A stretch of 64,000 nucleotides of DNA from Lamellibrachia satsuma (lineage: Eukaryota > Annelida > Polychaeta > Sabellida > Siboglinidae): assembly GCA_033239005.1 (NCBI GenBank), contig BSQZ01000015.1, positions 11,281,501 through 11,345,500 on the forward strand, read 5' to 3'. The notes beneath the pieces are model-generated. The model was not told the origin of the DNA. It saw nothing but the letters and a program-made list of their open reading frames with translations, and did not search any database. Made by a program: the position numbers and the translations under genes. Positions 23,701 through 33,060 of the stretch are shown piece after piece. The stretch's first letter is position 1. Every line of letters begins with the position of its first letter.

Positions 23701-26700
23701 TACTCAAGAACCTCTCATTGCTCAAGAACCTCTAGCTACTCAAGAACCTCTGGCTGCTCAAGAACCTCTGGCTGCTCAAGAACCTCTAGCTACTCAAGGA
23801 CCTCTGGCTACTCAAGAACCTCTAGCTACTCAAGAACCTCTCATTGCTCAAGAACCTCTAGCTACTCAAGAACCTCTGGCTGCTCAAGAACCTCTAGCTA
23901 CTCAAGAACCTCTAGCTACTCAAGAACCTCTGGCTGCTCAAGAACCTCTAGCTACTCAAGAACCTCTAGCTACTCAAGAACCTCTGGCTGCTCAAGAACC
24001 TCTAGCTACTCAAGAACCTCTGGTTGAACATGAACCTCTGGTTGCTCAAGAACGTACCTGCATCATCTGAGGAGATCCTTCATCAGCAGGCTTCTCTGGT
24101 GCACCACTCACCTGACAAAATGCAGACACACACTATCACAACAGATCATGGCATTAATAACTGTGATCACGTGCATGGGGTGTGTATCGCACACATATTT
24201 TATAGAGTCGTCCCAGTATCATCGCATCAGACACAGAGAAACTCTTTGTACCAAGCAACAGCTTTTACCAACCAGAAGTTATGGAAATGTTATGCCATCG
24301 ATTGGTAGACACTTACGATCAACGGGTAGTAAGTGTTTTTTCAAGTTGTGTATTCTTGATAAAGAAAACTTTAAACTTATTCAACATAATGTAAAGACGG
24401 TTGGAATTAATATATCCATTTGTTATATCTTATATCCGTTTCAACCATTACGATTGTGTTTTGTTAATCGAAAATGTCAAATGGGTATTTCTAGGATGAT
24501 TATTTAATGAGACATGGTGATCAGAGTCGATTTATATTTTTTTCACATAAAAAATTATGGCGATTTTGAGAGAAACATTGAGGAAAATATTTTTTGCAAT
24601 TTCCACATTTTGAATGTCACAGCTCAAAAATATCAATGTCAACCAGGCCCTTAGCCTGGGAATAAAAATAAAAGATGGGTTTTTCTTTTTACAAGATGAT
24701 ATTTTTTCATAATAAAATTGTTTGAACTGTCTTAGTAACTCTTAGTGCATGTGGTCGAATGTTGTTGGTGGCAGAATAGCGAATACCACCGATCTATGAC
24801 TAATTATATTTTAACCTTGACACTGGAAAATAATGATACTGAGGCTGATCTCTATTTATTGTAATCGTGTACGTCATTGGTTGGGAAACGAGTTTCCATG
24901 GCCTTTCTCAGTGCCTACCCATTGGAGCTCTCATTTGAAGAAACAATAAAGCGACCCGGATGTCGTGGGGTGAGTTCAAAATGGCACCTGTCAAGCGAGT
25001 GAAAAGATGCCTTTTTCGTAAACGTGAATAAAAGCAGTGTTCCTGCGATTGTCCCTGAACAGTCCGAGTCAGCATCCTTTGTTACATTGGTGGAAATCCA
25101 TGTTAATGCGCCTGCCGCTAGTAACCAAGGCTGGATCCAATTATGTAATTGTAATTGATTACAGCAAAATTGTGTAATTGTAACTGATTATGGTTTCAAA
25201 ATGTTGCTGTAATTGTAATATTTGGTATAATTGAAAATCTATTTCAATTACAATCAATTACAGTACATTTCATATCACAAACTACCTGAACGAATTGTCA
25301 ATAAAAATATAATTTATGTCTCACATGAGTTGAAAATCAAGACTAATAATAACACCTGCTTATATATTTATATTTAAGTCTCAGTATTCACTGTCTGGTG
25401 GGTACTGGTCAGTGGTGCTAGTGGTAGGCAGCCTTAGTAATTAGCCTTTTCAGTAAGTTGATAACAGCCAGGAAGCAATAAACAATGCACAGACATTGTC
25501 AGACAGGCTAAGCTGGTATTCAAACAACATGGAAAGACCTGTAGCCTGATATTGCTTCAGAAAATATCAGCTCAGCGAAACATTGCAGAGGTAGCAAGCC
25601 AATTACACCCCTTGGGTTGTGATGGGTTGGAGACAGGTCAGGTGGCAAGGACCATTTATATGGCCTCTCTTCCCATTCCTAATTCACACAAAGCAAAGGG
25701 CAGACCAATTAAGAATGTTAGCTTAGAGAAGGAGCTACAACCTCAAAGTAAACACATCATACCCTATTATTAGTATTTTCCAAAGAAAAATTTAAGAAAT
25801 GCACACGGATAAATGTCTGCATTGGAATATGCCCTGTAGGATTATGTCTGGATATTGCATTGTATTTTTATATAATAAAAATATGGTTTAAACGGCTATC
25901 TTTTTATTTAGTATAATTCAAAGTCACAATTCAACAAAATGTACAAACATTACCTTTATGTTTGTTTATCAGTTGTGTACAAAATATTGAAATTCAGCAA
26001 AACGTGCAAAAATACATAATTAACAAATGCTGAATATATTTGGTTCCGCATAATGTAATTGTAATTGAAATTGAAACAATGTAATTGTAATTGATTTGGA
26101 AAATTATGACTGTAATTGTAATTGAAATAAAAAATTAATGTAATTGTAACTGATATAATTTTGTGTAATTGGACCCAGCCCTGCTAGTAACCGAGACGCT
26201 ACTGTATTGTCGCCCACCGCTAGCACTCTTTGCAGTGGCCAAGCGCGATCGATTTCAAAATTGAGCGTGATTCAGGCTCTGATTCACATACATAACTGGT
26301 GTGTATAGGCCCTACTATCGGCAGCAGTTTCCCTGTTGCTGAAAGAAAACTCAAATGGCAGGCAAACCACGAACGATTAGGCAGTGCTCAGGCTAGTAAA
26401 TTCATATTGTCTTTATCCAATAGGCAATAATGAATCTGGATGATTGCTGTTTTATCAAACAAGTAATGTTTCAATGTATTACTTTCAAAACCAGTTGGGT
26501 GATACATCTTCTATTTTTATTTGTTGTTTTACTTTACTTTTAGTGTCAATAATTTGATTTTGAGTGTGATTGTAAATCATATTTGTTCATATCAGATGTA
26601 TTTGCATGCATGTACTTAGTCTTAAGATACTTCAAACATTACTTCCATGTTTATATATCATGTTTATATATTTAAACTAGTTTCAAGTTAGACGAAGAGC

Positions 26701-29700
26701 CAACATATGAAGGTTCATGAAAAAGTATTATTATTACTGTGCAGGTGATAACGCCAACCTCGCTGTACAGCTAGTAAGACTCGATTGGGCCAATAATGGC
26801 TAAACCGGACTTGGCCTGCCATTGAAAAAACCTAATTCAACCAATAATGGCTGTCATTTGACATTTGCTCAACCAGCATTGGCTTGCCAGTGAAAAAAAT
26901 CAATTGGGCCAATAGTGGCTGTCACAGACGTGAACGGCTTCCATGGAAGCCATTGGTGCGTCTAAGGTTACACCTTTTAGAATGTTCAAGACTGGCAACA
27001 TTTTATTTCTGGCTAAGGGCCCGATGTCAACCTCAATATTTTTAAATGTTATATGACGTAGATAATTATTCTGATGAAATCTGTGTCATTGTCAATGTTA
27101 GTTAGGACGATTTTGGTTGCAATTTTCGTATATTAAATTGTCACAGCTCAAAAATGTCAACCTAAATATTTGTAATGTTATATTATATAGCTCCTCCAGA
27201 TTATTATTCTGATGAAAAAAGTTTGGACGTCAACCCTAATTTTTCTTTTTTCAATCTGAGGTGAAGTTTCAACTCGATGTGAACATTGTAACTTTGAGGA
27301 TTGATTGTCATAAAATGCCTGATACAACCAGGCTGTCATATCTACTGTTGATTCCCCCTTCCACGTCGGTTTTTGTGCACTCACCACGCGCACCATGCCA
27401 CTAAGTTGCTTCTTCATGCTGTCCACCTTGTCAGATAACAATGTCTTGCTGTTCTGTAGCTCTTCAATGGCATGCTGCACGCCTGCTAGCTTACTCCCAA
27501 CATCAGCAATGTCCTGCAGTCAATAAACATTGATGTATATTTTATTCAGCCAGTATTTTATCCTGCACGGGACTGGAATAACCCCTGTTCAACTGAGTAA
27601 TCTCCTATAATTAGTAACAAATTAATGTACTTTAATGCATATTGATTTCCGTAGGAAGCAACTGCAGCATACACAATTGTGCACAAGCTCATCAGTAATG
27701 CTTGGGAAACAGCCACACCTTTACAACACAGCAATAATGACATTTAACAGTCTTTCCAGGAACATAAACTGATACATCTTGGTCCAAAACCTGATGCTCA
27801 AACACCAAGTATATCCCCAAATATGGTGAGGCGCGATAAACAATGTAACTAAGCAGCCACCAATAACACAGCTCACAATTTGCAAAAAAAAAAATTTATC
27901 AAAAACCTTAACATTTTCATATGAATGTCTGTGTGTTAATTCAATAACGGTTTATCGTAACAAAAAGTAGTTGCTAGAGCATGGTATAAGAATATATATA
28001 CAACTGAGTGATAACAAAACCGGGAAATAGATTGTTGAAGTCATCGAATCCCTCCTCATTGAACTGTGCACAACATTTAGCTCATATGCATCATCTAGCA
28101 ATAAGCAAAACTTCAGCATCACAGGTGTGCTGTTTGAATAAAATTAAAAGTAATACTTAATTGTTACTAATGATACAAATTCAGTAGTATTATTTAAATT
28201 GCCTAAAAACTTTACATGTCCTAGTGTAGTAATGTTACATTTTTATAACATTAAACTGCGCTTTAAATTATAAATCTTCTAGTATGGTATTCACCTTTTT
28301 GAGATCATTGACAGTCTTAGGGAGAGCTTTCAGCTGTGGAGCAGCATCAAGACTGTTTGACAGTTGGTGTGTCGTGGCACTCAATGTTGTCAACTGAAGA
28401 AGCACCAGACATCATGTCAGGATCGAAAGTAACTAAGCACTGCTAGTTTTACAACATCAGTCATATAAGCTGAAATACTGGTAATGCACAATATAATTTA
28501 AATTGGTGGAGGTTGCACATACATATAATTTACCTATGTGTGCACAAGTATCTGTTCCATGCAACCGTTACAAGCATAAAGTGATCTCAAACAAGATAAC
28601 TACTTTACAGCATGCCACCTGTGACCATATATTGTATGTGTCAGGTACAAGTCATGTTTAGGGTGGCTTGTTGTGGTAACTCAAGGAAATGTGACACATC
28701 ATTTTTCTTACACATATAATTGTATCATAATTATTGAGAGTACAAATTAAACTGATTTGGTTAAACAGACACAGTTTACATAATTATTTCAATGAACACT
28801 GCTCTAGACATGATTCAAAACTTTTCCTGGGCAACTTGTCACGATGTGCAAACATTTATTAATGTCTTATAAAACAAAACCAACTGTTGTACACAATGTT
28901 GGTAAACAAACCTGTTTTAACATCATTGTGACGTTTTGTCGAATGTACAGCAGTCCACCTTTTCCACTCTGTATCTCTCTGATTGCCTTCTGCAAGTCTG
29001 TTTGCTGCCTGTGAATGGCTTGGAACTCCCCAGGATTGCTCTTACTTTGCCCTGACACTGGAAACATGCAAGAGAAAAAGTGTAGGTATGCTTTGTAACT
29101 TTGTTTAATGAAAATGTGACAAATTCTCAAAAAGATGTACTATGTAGAATGTACTAAGGCATGCTATTTCTAATATTCAAAGCCATCACAATTTAATTAA
29201 ACCCCCCTGCCAACTAACTTCCAAGGGCATCATGTTTGAACAAACAGCTAAGATACTGGTACACCATAAATAATAATAATTTATTTCACTTTTTTATCTT
29301 AACACATGTATTAAATCATAATTTATAATAACAACTGATTACTAGCCTATATAGGTTAAACCTTCAATGGAGAAGAATGGTATGCTTTATAAGTCTTTCT
29401 TACGCGTTAAATTGTTGAATCAAATGACAATGACAAATTCAAACCTCCCAACTCCACTGTCAGTGGGCACCATGCTAGATTAAAGTGTAACCATGCTTTC
29501 TATGCCAGTTTAGTGATCCATAGACCCTAACCCTGCACAGTGTCGCTGGTCCCCATTGCCACTCTCCACTGCGCACACATATTGCCACTCTCCACTGCAC
29601 ACACACATTGCCACTCTCCGCTGTGCACACACATTGCCACTCTCCACTGCACGCACACATTGCCACTCTCCACTGCACGCACACATTGCCACTCTCCACT

Positions 29701-32700
29701 GCACACACATATTGCCACTCTTCTCTGCACACACATATTGCCACTCTTCTCTGCACACACACATTGCGACTCTCTGCTGCGCATACACATTGCCACTTTC
29801 CATTGCGCACACACATTTGATTGTTTTTAAACTGAATAACAACTGACTGGAACGAAACATAACATAGCCCCCAACTTTTATTAAAATCTAAGGCTTGTTA
29901 AATGCTACCTTTGCGATATGCATCCCCCTGTTACCATACTTGATGGCTAGCAGAGTAGTATAAATAATTATTTGTGCTACTCCACCACCATCGAGTACGA
30001 CTCGTGGGCAATGCACTTCGCAAAGGTGCCATTTAATATTAGTACTTCTTACTTATTACGTATTGTATACTTTGGTTATAAATGTATACTTCACAGACAT
30101 GAGTGTAAACTTCACAGTGTATACTTTACAGTTAAAAGTATATACTTCAGAGACATATTGGTGGAGGGGAAGTGCTAGAAATAATTGAACACATTGGTAT
30201 CTATCTTATTGTGCAATGACATCAGAATTGTTTCCACTTGACAGTTATAGTGGTCAGACACAAACTGAACACTCAGCCAGCTGTGCCAGCAAGCTTTACA
30301 TACAACAGCTAAAGTAATATTCAAACAGAGCAGACATCTGTTTCTAACAAGTGGCATCTGTTTCCACTGCCACAAGGAGCTGTAGTTGACCAACTGACAT
30401 GGATCACATATAGTGGAGTACAACTGATTGGTGAATATAGGCCTGCAACAAGTGTGGTAGGGCTCATTATAATATAATTGTTACCACATCAGTTTTATAA
30501 TATAATTATGTCATCAGTTTGATTATAAGTTGTACTTATTATATCTCACTACGTTTTAAGTACCCTCAGTGGAAGGTTGGGGATGCTGGTGAACTGCTGA
30601 TACCTATCAGCAGCTCTTAAGCTTGGCTGGAACTGGTCGACTGTCAGGGTTTAATATTGATTGTTTGATTGTTATAATAAAGATTTAGGTTGGTTAATGC
30701 AGTGAAATGTTATTTGTTAGTTCTTTATATAAGTACCCCCCTTGTTGTTGTAATATTTAGTTCCTCACATAATCAGTGTCATTTTCTGTACACAGCGTTT
30801 GTTGGTGTAAGTTAATGATAAAGTTACAAAATATGTGTACAAAACTATAATAAAGATATGCCTGCATGAAACAATTAAACACAATAGAAATAATCAGTAG
30901 CAGTAGTCTATGAAGAAGTAAATTAGGCTTGCTGAAAATAAACAACACAGGTACATATGAAGATGACTAGAAGAGCCTTGGATGCTTGGTTGTGATTCTT
31001 ACCTTTGTCGAGCTGAGACCGCAGCAGCCTCACATCACTTTCAATGTTGATGTATACGAAGACTAGCCCACTTATTGCAATCACACACGCAACCAACACA
31101 ATGAAGCCGAACACAATCAAACATGTTGCACATGCTCGGGATGATGACCCTCGTCTGAATCAGAAATTATTGACATCAGACGTAAGCTAATATTACAGTG
31201 TAAATGAGGACTTGATGTGGTCAACTTATAACTCTAACACATTATTTAGCAAGTTTGATATTCTCTTGTTAATAATCATTAGATTCATTACATAAGTTTA
31301 CCACATTGACTGCACTTGCTGAATCCCAGTAGAAATGTTCAGTCTGATTTAAATTATTTATTAACAACTGGCTAAAACAGTCCAATAATGCACTACTGTG
31401 TTATATCATAATTACACAATTTGCACCATAACTGACACTAGTTCTTTGTGTATGACACTATTTTCACCAACATTTAACTGATTTCTTCTTTAAAATAAAT
31501 AAACAGTCTTGGTACATGGCCACAGAAGTACAGGTTGACTAGGAAGGCAAAGTCACAAGTGGATGTTGTCTACACATGTAAACAATGACAAAATGTCTTG
31601 AAAGTTCTTGTGGTGTGTGAATATGCTATTGATAAAGACTATATATACTGACAAAGCCACGTATTATGTGAGGTGACTAACCGACGGGCATATGTGAAGC
31701 AGCGATTGAGACTTATAGTTTGATATTGATGTCAAACTAAACGTTATGGTTCTACATTCAATATCATATCATGGACCTAGGCAAACCAGACCAATGATCC
31801 CTACCCAAAGTATGTAGATTATACAATGATATCACTATGGAGAAGCAGTCTTGAAGTTGACCTAGCACAGAGGTGTTGAAGAGAGTGCATTGGGTTATCC
31901 TATCTTTTAGGTGCTGCCTTACAACCAGTACAATGTCGTGCAAAAACACTTACACAAACCATCAAGTTTATTGACGCTTTCACCACAAAGAGCACCACAA
32001 TTTCTGGTTTGGTTTTCAGGCTTGTTTGACTACCACTTTTCCTTTCAAACCCATGGAGTACCAAGATCTCATGTTTATTATCGTTTAACCACAGCATGAA
32101 CACTGACAGATTAATAATTGAACCAGAGTTACAGACAGCCCAGCAATCAAAAATGTATCTAGAAATATTAACTAGACCAGCAGCCAGCCGAGCATGTACT
32201 ACAAACTTTGGGAAACTATTCAAGACAAATGCCACAGAAAGAGAAATGGAGGAATTTGTGCAAGAGTTGTCACAAAACAGCTACATTCCAAACATGCATG
32301 AATGCAGGAAAATATACAGAATAATCTCAATTACAATGGTAGATCAACTTCAACATGCCAAGTATAAAATATTGAGGTTGAGTGGTTCATCCAATTGTAT
32401 CCTCTTGTAAGACAATTATATTACAGAAATCAAAGCGTCAGCAGACCTACACAATAACTGACAACTAGCCCCATGCCATCAGAAAAAGGTCAAAACCAAA
32501 TGCACTACGCCTAGACCTAGTATTACTACTAGTGTTAGTTATACTGGACACCAGTACTTCTACTTAGTCCCTATTCCTAAATGGTCTATATATATATATT
32601 GTTTTGAAGCTTAGACGTCGTGTGATAAATATCGTGCTTGAGTCGCTTACTTCCGAACAACATCTTTGTCTGAAACACTGAACTCTTCGACTTCGGAAGA

Positions 32701-32796
32701 GTCCGTGTCGTTCCTCAGTAACTCATGATGTTGTCCTTTTTTCCGTCTGCCCAGTTTGCCGTTCACCAGCGCATCGAGTTCTCGTCGTTTTTTCAT
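8526..32796 (-). CDS. EFCAB14: EFCAB14, EF-hand calcium-binding domain-containing protein 14 (whole gene, 12 coding exons)
   Basis: Twelve exons on the minus strand join in phase with canonical GT-AG borders to give about 546 residues (human protein about 495). The start MKKRRELDALVNGKLGRRKK matches the conserved N-terminus of EFCAB14. An acidic patch (SSEVEEF) follows, then RACATC next to a single transmembrane helix (about residues 60-84), a long Leu-rich coiled-coil region with NVT/NIT/NLS/NAS sequons (about 85-480), and two C-terminal EF-hands with loops DKDGNGHVPYND (494-505) and DTDGDGEYSLSE (524-535). The family is expected to be a single-pass membrane protein with its EF-hands distal to the helix; its function is poorly known. 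The order of features and the EF-hand sequence identify the family. Introns range from 518 to 5635 bp and most of the long ones carry transposons or minisatellites. No coding exon is disrupted. Confidence 0.92.
9969..10602 (+). mobile_element. Palindromic MITE (Harbinger-like, TAA target), copy 1
   Basis: 634 bp inserted inside one unit of the 65-bp minisatellite. The ends are inverted (GGCCATACTTTTAATATTG... at left; complement of the right end GGCCAGAGTTTTTATTTTATG). TAA flanks both sides, and neighbouring units carry the uninterrupted CAATTAAGTGCAGG. A 3-bp TAA duplication fits PIF/Harbinger-type elements. Internally it holds a hairpin with 70-bp arms. No coding capacity. Confidence 0.75.
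10144..10295. repeat. Long hairpin (70-bp arms, 12-nt loop), copy 1
   Basis: Arms 10144-10213 and 10226-10295 are complementary at 69 of 70 positions; the single mismatch is in GTACGAGAT against GTACAAGAT. Confidence 0.95.
10603..11490. repeat. 65-bp minisatellite, array 1
   Basis: Head-to-tail units of the type GTGCAGGTTGGATCTACCTC, ACGAATGGATGCGAGGGACT, AAGGATATGGTTATGTTACA, ATTAC. From about 11045 onward it becomes a 130-bp higher-order repeat alternating an AGTACAGG/ACGAATGG unit with a GTGCAGG/TTGAATGG unit. One further unit lies left of the MITE at about 9890-9968. Confidence 0.93.
12645..13278 (+). mobile_element. Palindromic MITE, copy 2 (carried by the segmental duplication)
   Basis: Same element as 9969-10602 at an offset of exactly 2676 bp, flanked by TAA on both sides. 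It was copied with the duplication, not inserted independently. Confidence 0.75.
12820..12971. repeat. Long hairpin (perfect 70-bp arms), copy 2
   Basis: Same as the hairpin at 10144-10295, but the left arm reads GTACAAGAT, so the two arms pair without mismatch. Confidence 0.95.
13279..14240. repeat. 65-bp minisatellite, array 2
   Basis: Second array of the same family, with one more unit than array 1 and the same 130-bp higher-order section at its right end. Confidence 0.93.
14349..14612 (-). CDS. EFCAB14: EFCAB14 exon 11 (linker before the EF-hands)
   Basis: The longest exon, rich in Ser, Thr, Asn and Gln, with NNT and NIT sequons, ending TANVQDIFVQE before donor GTATTG in phase 1. The phase matches the exon on each side. 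The acceptor is taken at 14613/14614 after a TCTTTTGAG tract because an in-frame TGA lies just upstream; an acceptor a few bases downstream cannot be excluded. Confidence 0.8.
15003..16910 (+). mobile_element. DNA transposon, perfect 16-bp inverted ends, TTGA flanks, superfamily unclear
   Basis: The left end GGCCACACACGGCAGG and the right end CCTGCCGTGTGTGGCC are exact inverted copies, with TTGA directly outside both. Length is 1908 bp, entirely inside the EFCAB14 intron between exons 10 and 11. It contains one GC-rich ORF at 15439-15747. No catalytic transposase domain is visible, so the element is probably deleted. A 4-bp duplication recalls Kolobok (TTAA), but the sequence here is TTGA, so I do not assign a superfamily. 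Confidence 0.75.
15439..15747 (+). CDS. Hypothetical ORF inside the 15.0-16.9 kb transposon
   Basis: 102 codons, clearly more GC-rich than its surroundings, starting MVSNESNHRVRTNKFSTKHA, followed by the basic stretch GQKKKGRTQQLRDARANR, a low-complexity middle (ATPRTPATVPGTGGG) and a basic tail KRRGGRRAS. It looks like the N-terminal basic/disordered part of a transposon protein whose catalytic part is missing. Other plus-strand ORFs at 16042-16305 and 16610-16936 lie in the same element but are AT-rich and unrecognised. I cannot name a function. Expression is not supported by anything seen. Confidence 0.4.
   Translation: MVSNESNHRVRTNKFSTKHAFGQKKKGRTQQLRDARANRTFSAVKQPDTAEMQLCVATADDELATPRTPATVPGTGGGVGSRTGAQVKRRGGRRASIQGWRI
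17007..17142 (-). CDS. EFCAB14: EFCAB14 exon 10
   Basis: 136 bp, acceptor GTTTCAG and donor GTACTT, phase 0 to phase 1. It encodes QLQNGLQTVVVNITAMDIRL and then KSHEDRLSAVEKS, a coiled coil. Confidence 0.88.
18129..18233 (-). CDS. EFCAB14: EFCAB14 exon 9
   Basis: 105 bp, phase 0, acceptor GCGCAG and donor GTAAGT. It encodes KEELLNRSESKGESAVTALR and DVTALNASLQNINT, with sequons and heptad character. Confidence 0.88.
18483..19677 (+). mobile_element. piggyBac-like element with the transposase core deleted
   Basis: 1195 bp flanked by TTAA at 18479-18482 and 19678-19681. Ends CCCATTAGACAAC and, on the complement, CCCATTACACCCC. TTAA plus a CCC start is the signature of piggyBac elements. Inside, the left part keeps an acidic N-terminal segment (RDFRDESSDESASEMDVE) ending at a GTAAGG donor. 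The right part keeps a Cys-rich C-terminal segment (CRKNGVKRPSGRATETCFGC) before a stop. The region that would encode the DDD catalytic core is absent, so the element can move only with help. It lies in the EFCAB14 intron between exons 8 and 9. Confidence 0.75.
20140..20268 (-). CDS. EFCAB14: EFCAB14 exon 8
   Basis: 129 bp, phase 0, acceptor TCACAG and donor GTAGGT. It encodes MQIAELRNVTHDFESRLRLV followed by a Ser/Ala segment ending AVNSV. It corresponds in style to the NETVSNLTQRVNLIE region of vertebrate homologues. The leading ATG is internal, not a start. Confidence 0.87.
20410..20750. repeat. Tandem repeat, unit about 90 bp, 3.5-4 copies
   Basis: Repeated landmarks are CATTCTTAGCAACACA, CACTG(T/C)TAAA, TTTGTTGCAG and GTCTGTCAATAAA, at spacings of about 89-92 bp. 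The array is in the intron between EFCAB14 exons 7 and 8. Confidence 0.85.
20798..20890 (-). CDS. EFCAB14: EFCAB14 exon 7
   Basis: 93 bp, phase 0, acceptor TTTTAG and donor GTAAGA. It encodes EIKGLSDAVTKANLSTWQQF and then SRGQQHE, with an NLS sequon. Confidence 0.87.
21469..23207 (-). mobile_element. hAT-like DNA transposon, decayed
   Basis: Ends CATAGCTGCCAAC at left and, on the complement of the right, CAGGGCTGCCAAC (11 of 13 identical), with CTAGGT directly outside both. CAGGG-type ends and the encoded dimerisation domain point to hAT. The visible direct repeat is 6 bp, whereas hAT elements usually leave 8. Length 1739 bp. It carries the transposase-like pseudogene on its minus strand and lies in the EFCAB14 intron between exons 6 and 7. 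Confidence 0.7.
21840..23111 (-). pseudogene. hAT-like transposase pseudogene with C-terminal dimerisation domain
   Basis: A single minus-strand frame runs from 23111 to 21840 and is interrupted by two in-frame TGA codons, at about 22442-22440 and 22154-22152. The N-terminal part is Ser/Lys-rich and disordered (SESASSSQPKPRSHSSTST). The middle is helical (SFYESVRAFYVAAVAYMVEK). The end has the hAT dimerisation signature HSNADCERIFSFVTKTKT followed by RPSMSTKTLSSPLVHK. No BED finger or full catalytic domain is visible, so the copy is probably a deleted or specialised derivative. It was not translated as one product after the two stops arose. Confidence 0.7.
23262..24050. repeat. 18-bp minisatellite, about 44 copies
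   Basis: The unit is GCTACTCAAGAACCTCTA with variants (GCTGCTCAAG, ATTGCTCAAG, GGACCTCTGG). The plus strand stays open for 268 codons as LATQEP repeats and the minus strand reads RFLSSQ repeats. It lies in the intron next to the 54-bp EFCAB14 exon and ends within about 10 bp of that exon's splice donor. Confidence 0.95.
24058..24111 (-). CDS. EFCAB14: EFCAB14 exon 6, 54-bp small exon
   Basis: A short open segment (VSGAPEKPADEGSPQMMQ) lies between acceptor TTTTGTCAG and the strong donor GTACGT. It is 18 codons, phase 0 at both ends, and fits exactly between the phase-0 exons at 27385-27513 and 20798-20890. The case is structural, with no homology support, and it could be alternatively spliced. 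Its donor side lies directly against the 18-bp minisatellite. Confidence 0.65.
25126..26183. mobile_element. hAT-type non-autonomous element with 8-bp target duplication
   Basis: Flanked by CTAGTAAC on both sides (25118-25125 and 26184-26191). Ends CAAGGCTGGATCCAATTA at left and, on the complement, CAGGGCTGGGTCCAATTA at right. The subterminal regions are dense in TGTAATTGTAATTGA-type motifs on both sides. Length 1058 bp, no transposase. An exact 8-bp duplication and CAGGG ends are diagnostic for hAT. Confidence 0.88.
26184..27384. other. Intron sequence, low-copy repeats
   Basis: Contains short repeated phrases (CCAATAATGGCT / CAATAGTGGCTGTCA at 26780-26930). TGTCACAGCTCAAAAATGTC near 27140 also occurs near 24620, so a diverged repeat probably spans these sites. 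No gene. Confidence 0.35.
27385..27513 (-). CDS. EFCAB14: EFCAB14 exon 5
   Basis: 129 bp, phase 0 at both ends, acceptor CTGCAG and donor GTGAGT. It encodes DIADVGSKLAGVQHAIEEL followed by KVDSMKKQLSGMVRV, a heptad-like coiled coil. Confidence 0.88.
28295..28393 (-). CDS. EFCAB14: EFCAB14 exon 4
   Basis: 99 bp, phase 0 at both ends, acceptor TTCAG and donor GTGAAT. It encodes LTTLSATTHQLSNSLDA...LKALPKTVNDLKK, a coiled-coil type segment. Confidence 0.88.
28912..29057 (-). CDS. EFCAB14: EFCAB14 exon 3
   Basis: Acceptor TTTCCAG, then a Gln-rich helical segment (FQAIHRQQTDLQKAIREIQ), the block GGLLYIRQNVTMM with an NVT sequon, and donor GTTTGT. The pattern matches the ESGEMGLNKVWINIT region of vertebrate EFCAB14. 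Confidence 0.88.
29555..29816. repeat. 26-bp minisatellite, about 10 copies
   Basis: The unit is ATTGCCACTCTCCACTGCAC plus ACACAC. Because 26 is not a multiple of 3, all frames of both strands stay open, giving several overlapping spurious Cys/His-rich ORFs. It is in EFCAB14 intron 2. Confidence 0.95.
31003..31154 (-). CDS. EFCAB14: EFCAB14 exon 2 (transmembrane helix)
   Basis: Acceptor TTCAG, one base completing the Lys codon, then RGSSSRACATC and the hydrophobic run LIVFGFIVLVACVIAISGL, followed by a charged LLRSQLDK stretch. Donor GTAAGA, phase 1. The Cys pair beside the helix could be acylated, as suggested by Cys-rich sequence at the same place in vertebrate homologues. Confidence 0.93.
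31155..32650. other. EFCAB14 intron 1, unassigned sequence
   Basis: A 104-codon plus-strand ORF at 32096-32410 (MNTDRLIIEPELQTAQQ...) and an overlapping minus-strand ORF lie here. Neither shows a domain I recognise. Confidence 0.3.
32651..32796 (-). CDS. EFCAB14: EFCAB14 exon 1 (start codon)
   Basis: ATG at 32796-32794 opens MKKRRELDALV, the hallmark N-terminus of the family. The exon ends VVRK with two bases of the Lys codon before donor GTAAGC (phase 2). Confidence 0.9.
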
Positions 32797-33060
32797 CCTT
32801 TTGCCAGATTTAAATTCGACATTCACGTTAGTATACGAATTCAGTTTTATGCTCTACGCGTACGCTAACCGAAACTGCGAATCCTTCATAGGATCCGCGA
32901 TGAAAATATCAAAGTTTCGCAGGAACAGTTAGCGAACTGCGAACACAACGAAAAGCGAAGTGAGTGTCCAAAGGCCGGCTGACATCGCGGCTGTCATTTG
33001 TCAGTCCAAGTACCCGGAAATTACGGTTCACACCACGCAAACATATATTACCCGGTTAAA
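32797..33060 (-). promoter_or_regulatory. Probable EFCAB14 5' UTR/promoter region, CpG-enriched
   Basis: Directly upstream of the start codon the sequence is much richer in CG dinucleotides than its AT-rich neighbourhood (ACGCGTACG, CCGCGATG, CATCGCGGC). No clear TATA box is visible in the expected orientation. A CCAAT sits further out near 33195. The transcription start cannot be placed from sequence alone. Confidence 0.35.

Noticed and set aside
24148..24507. 119-codon plus-strand ORF next to the 54-bp exon
   Set aside because: No recognisable domain; it lies on the opposite strand of an EFCAB14 intron and lacks splice or homology support.
29510..29860. Several overlapping Cys/His-rich ORFs on both strands
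   Set aside because: The 26-bp repeat lacks stops in all frames, so the ORFs are automatic by-products.
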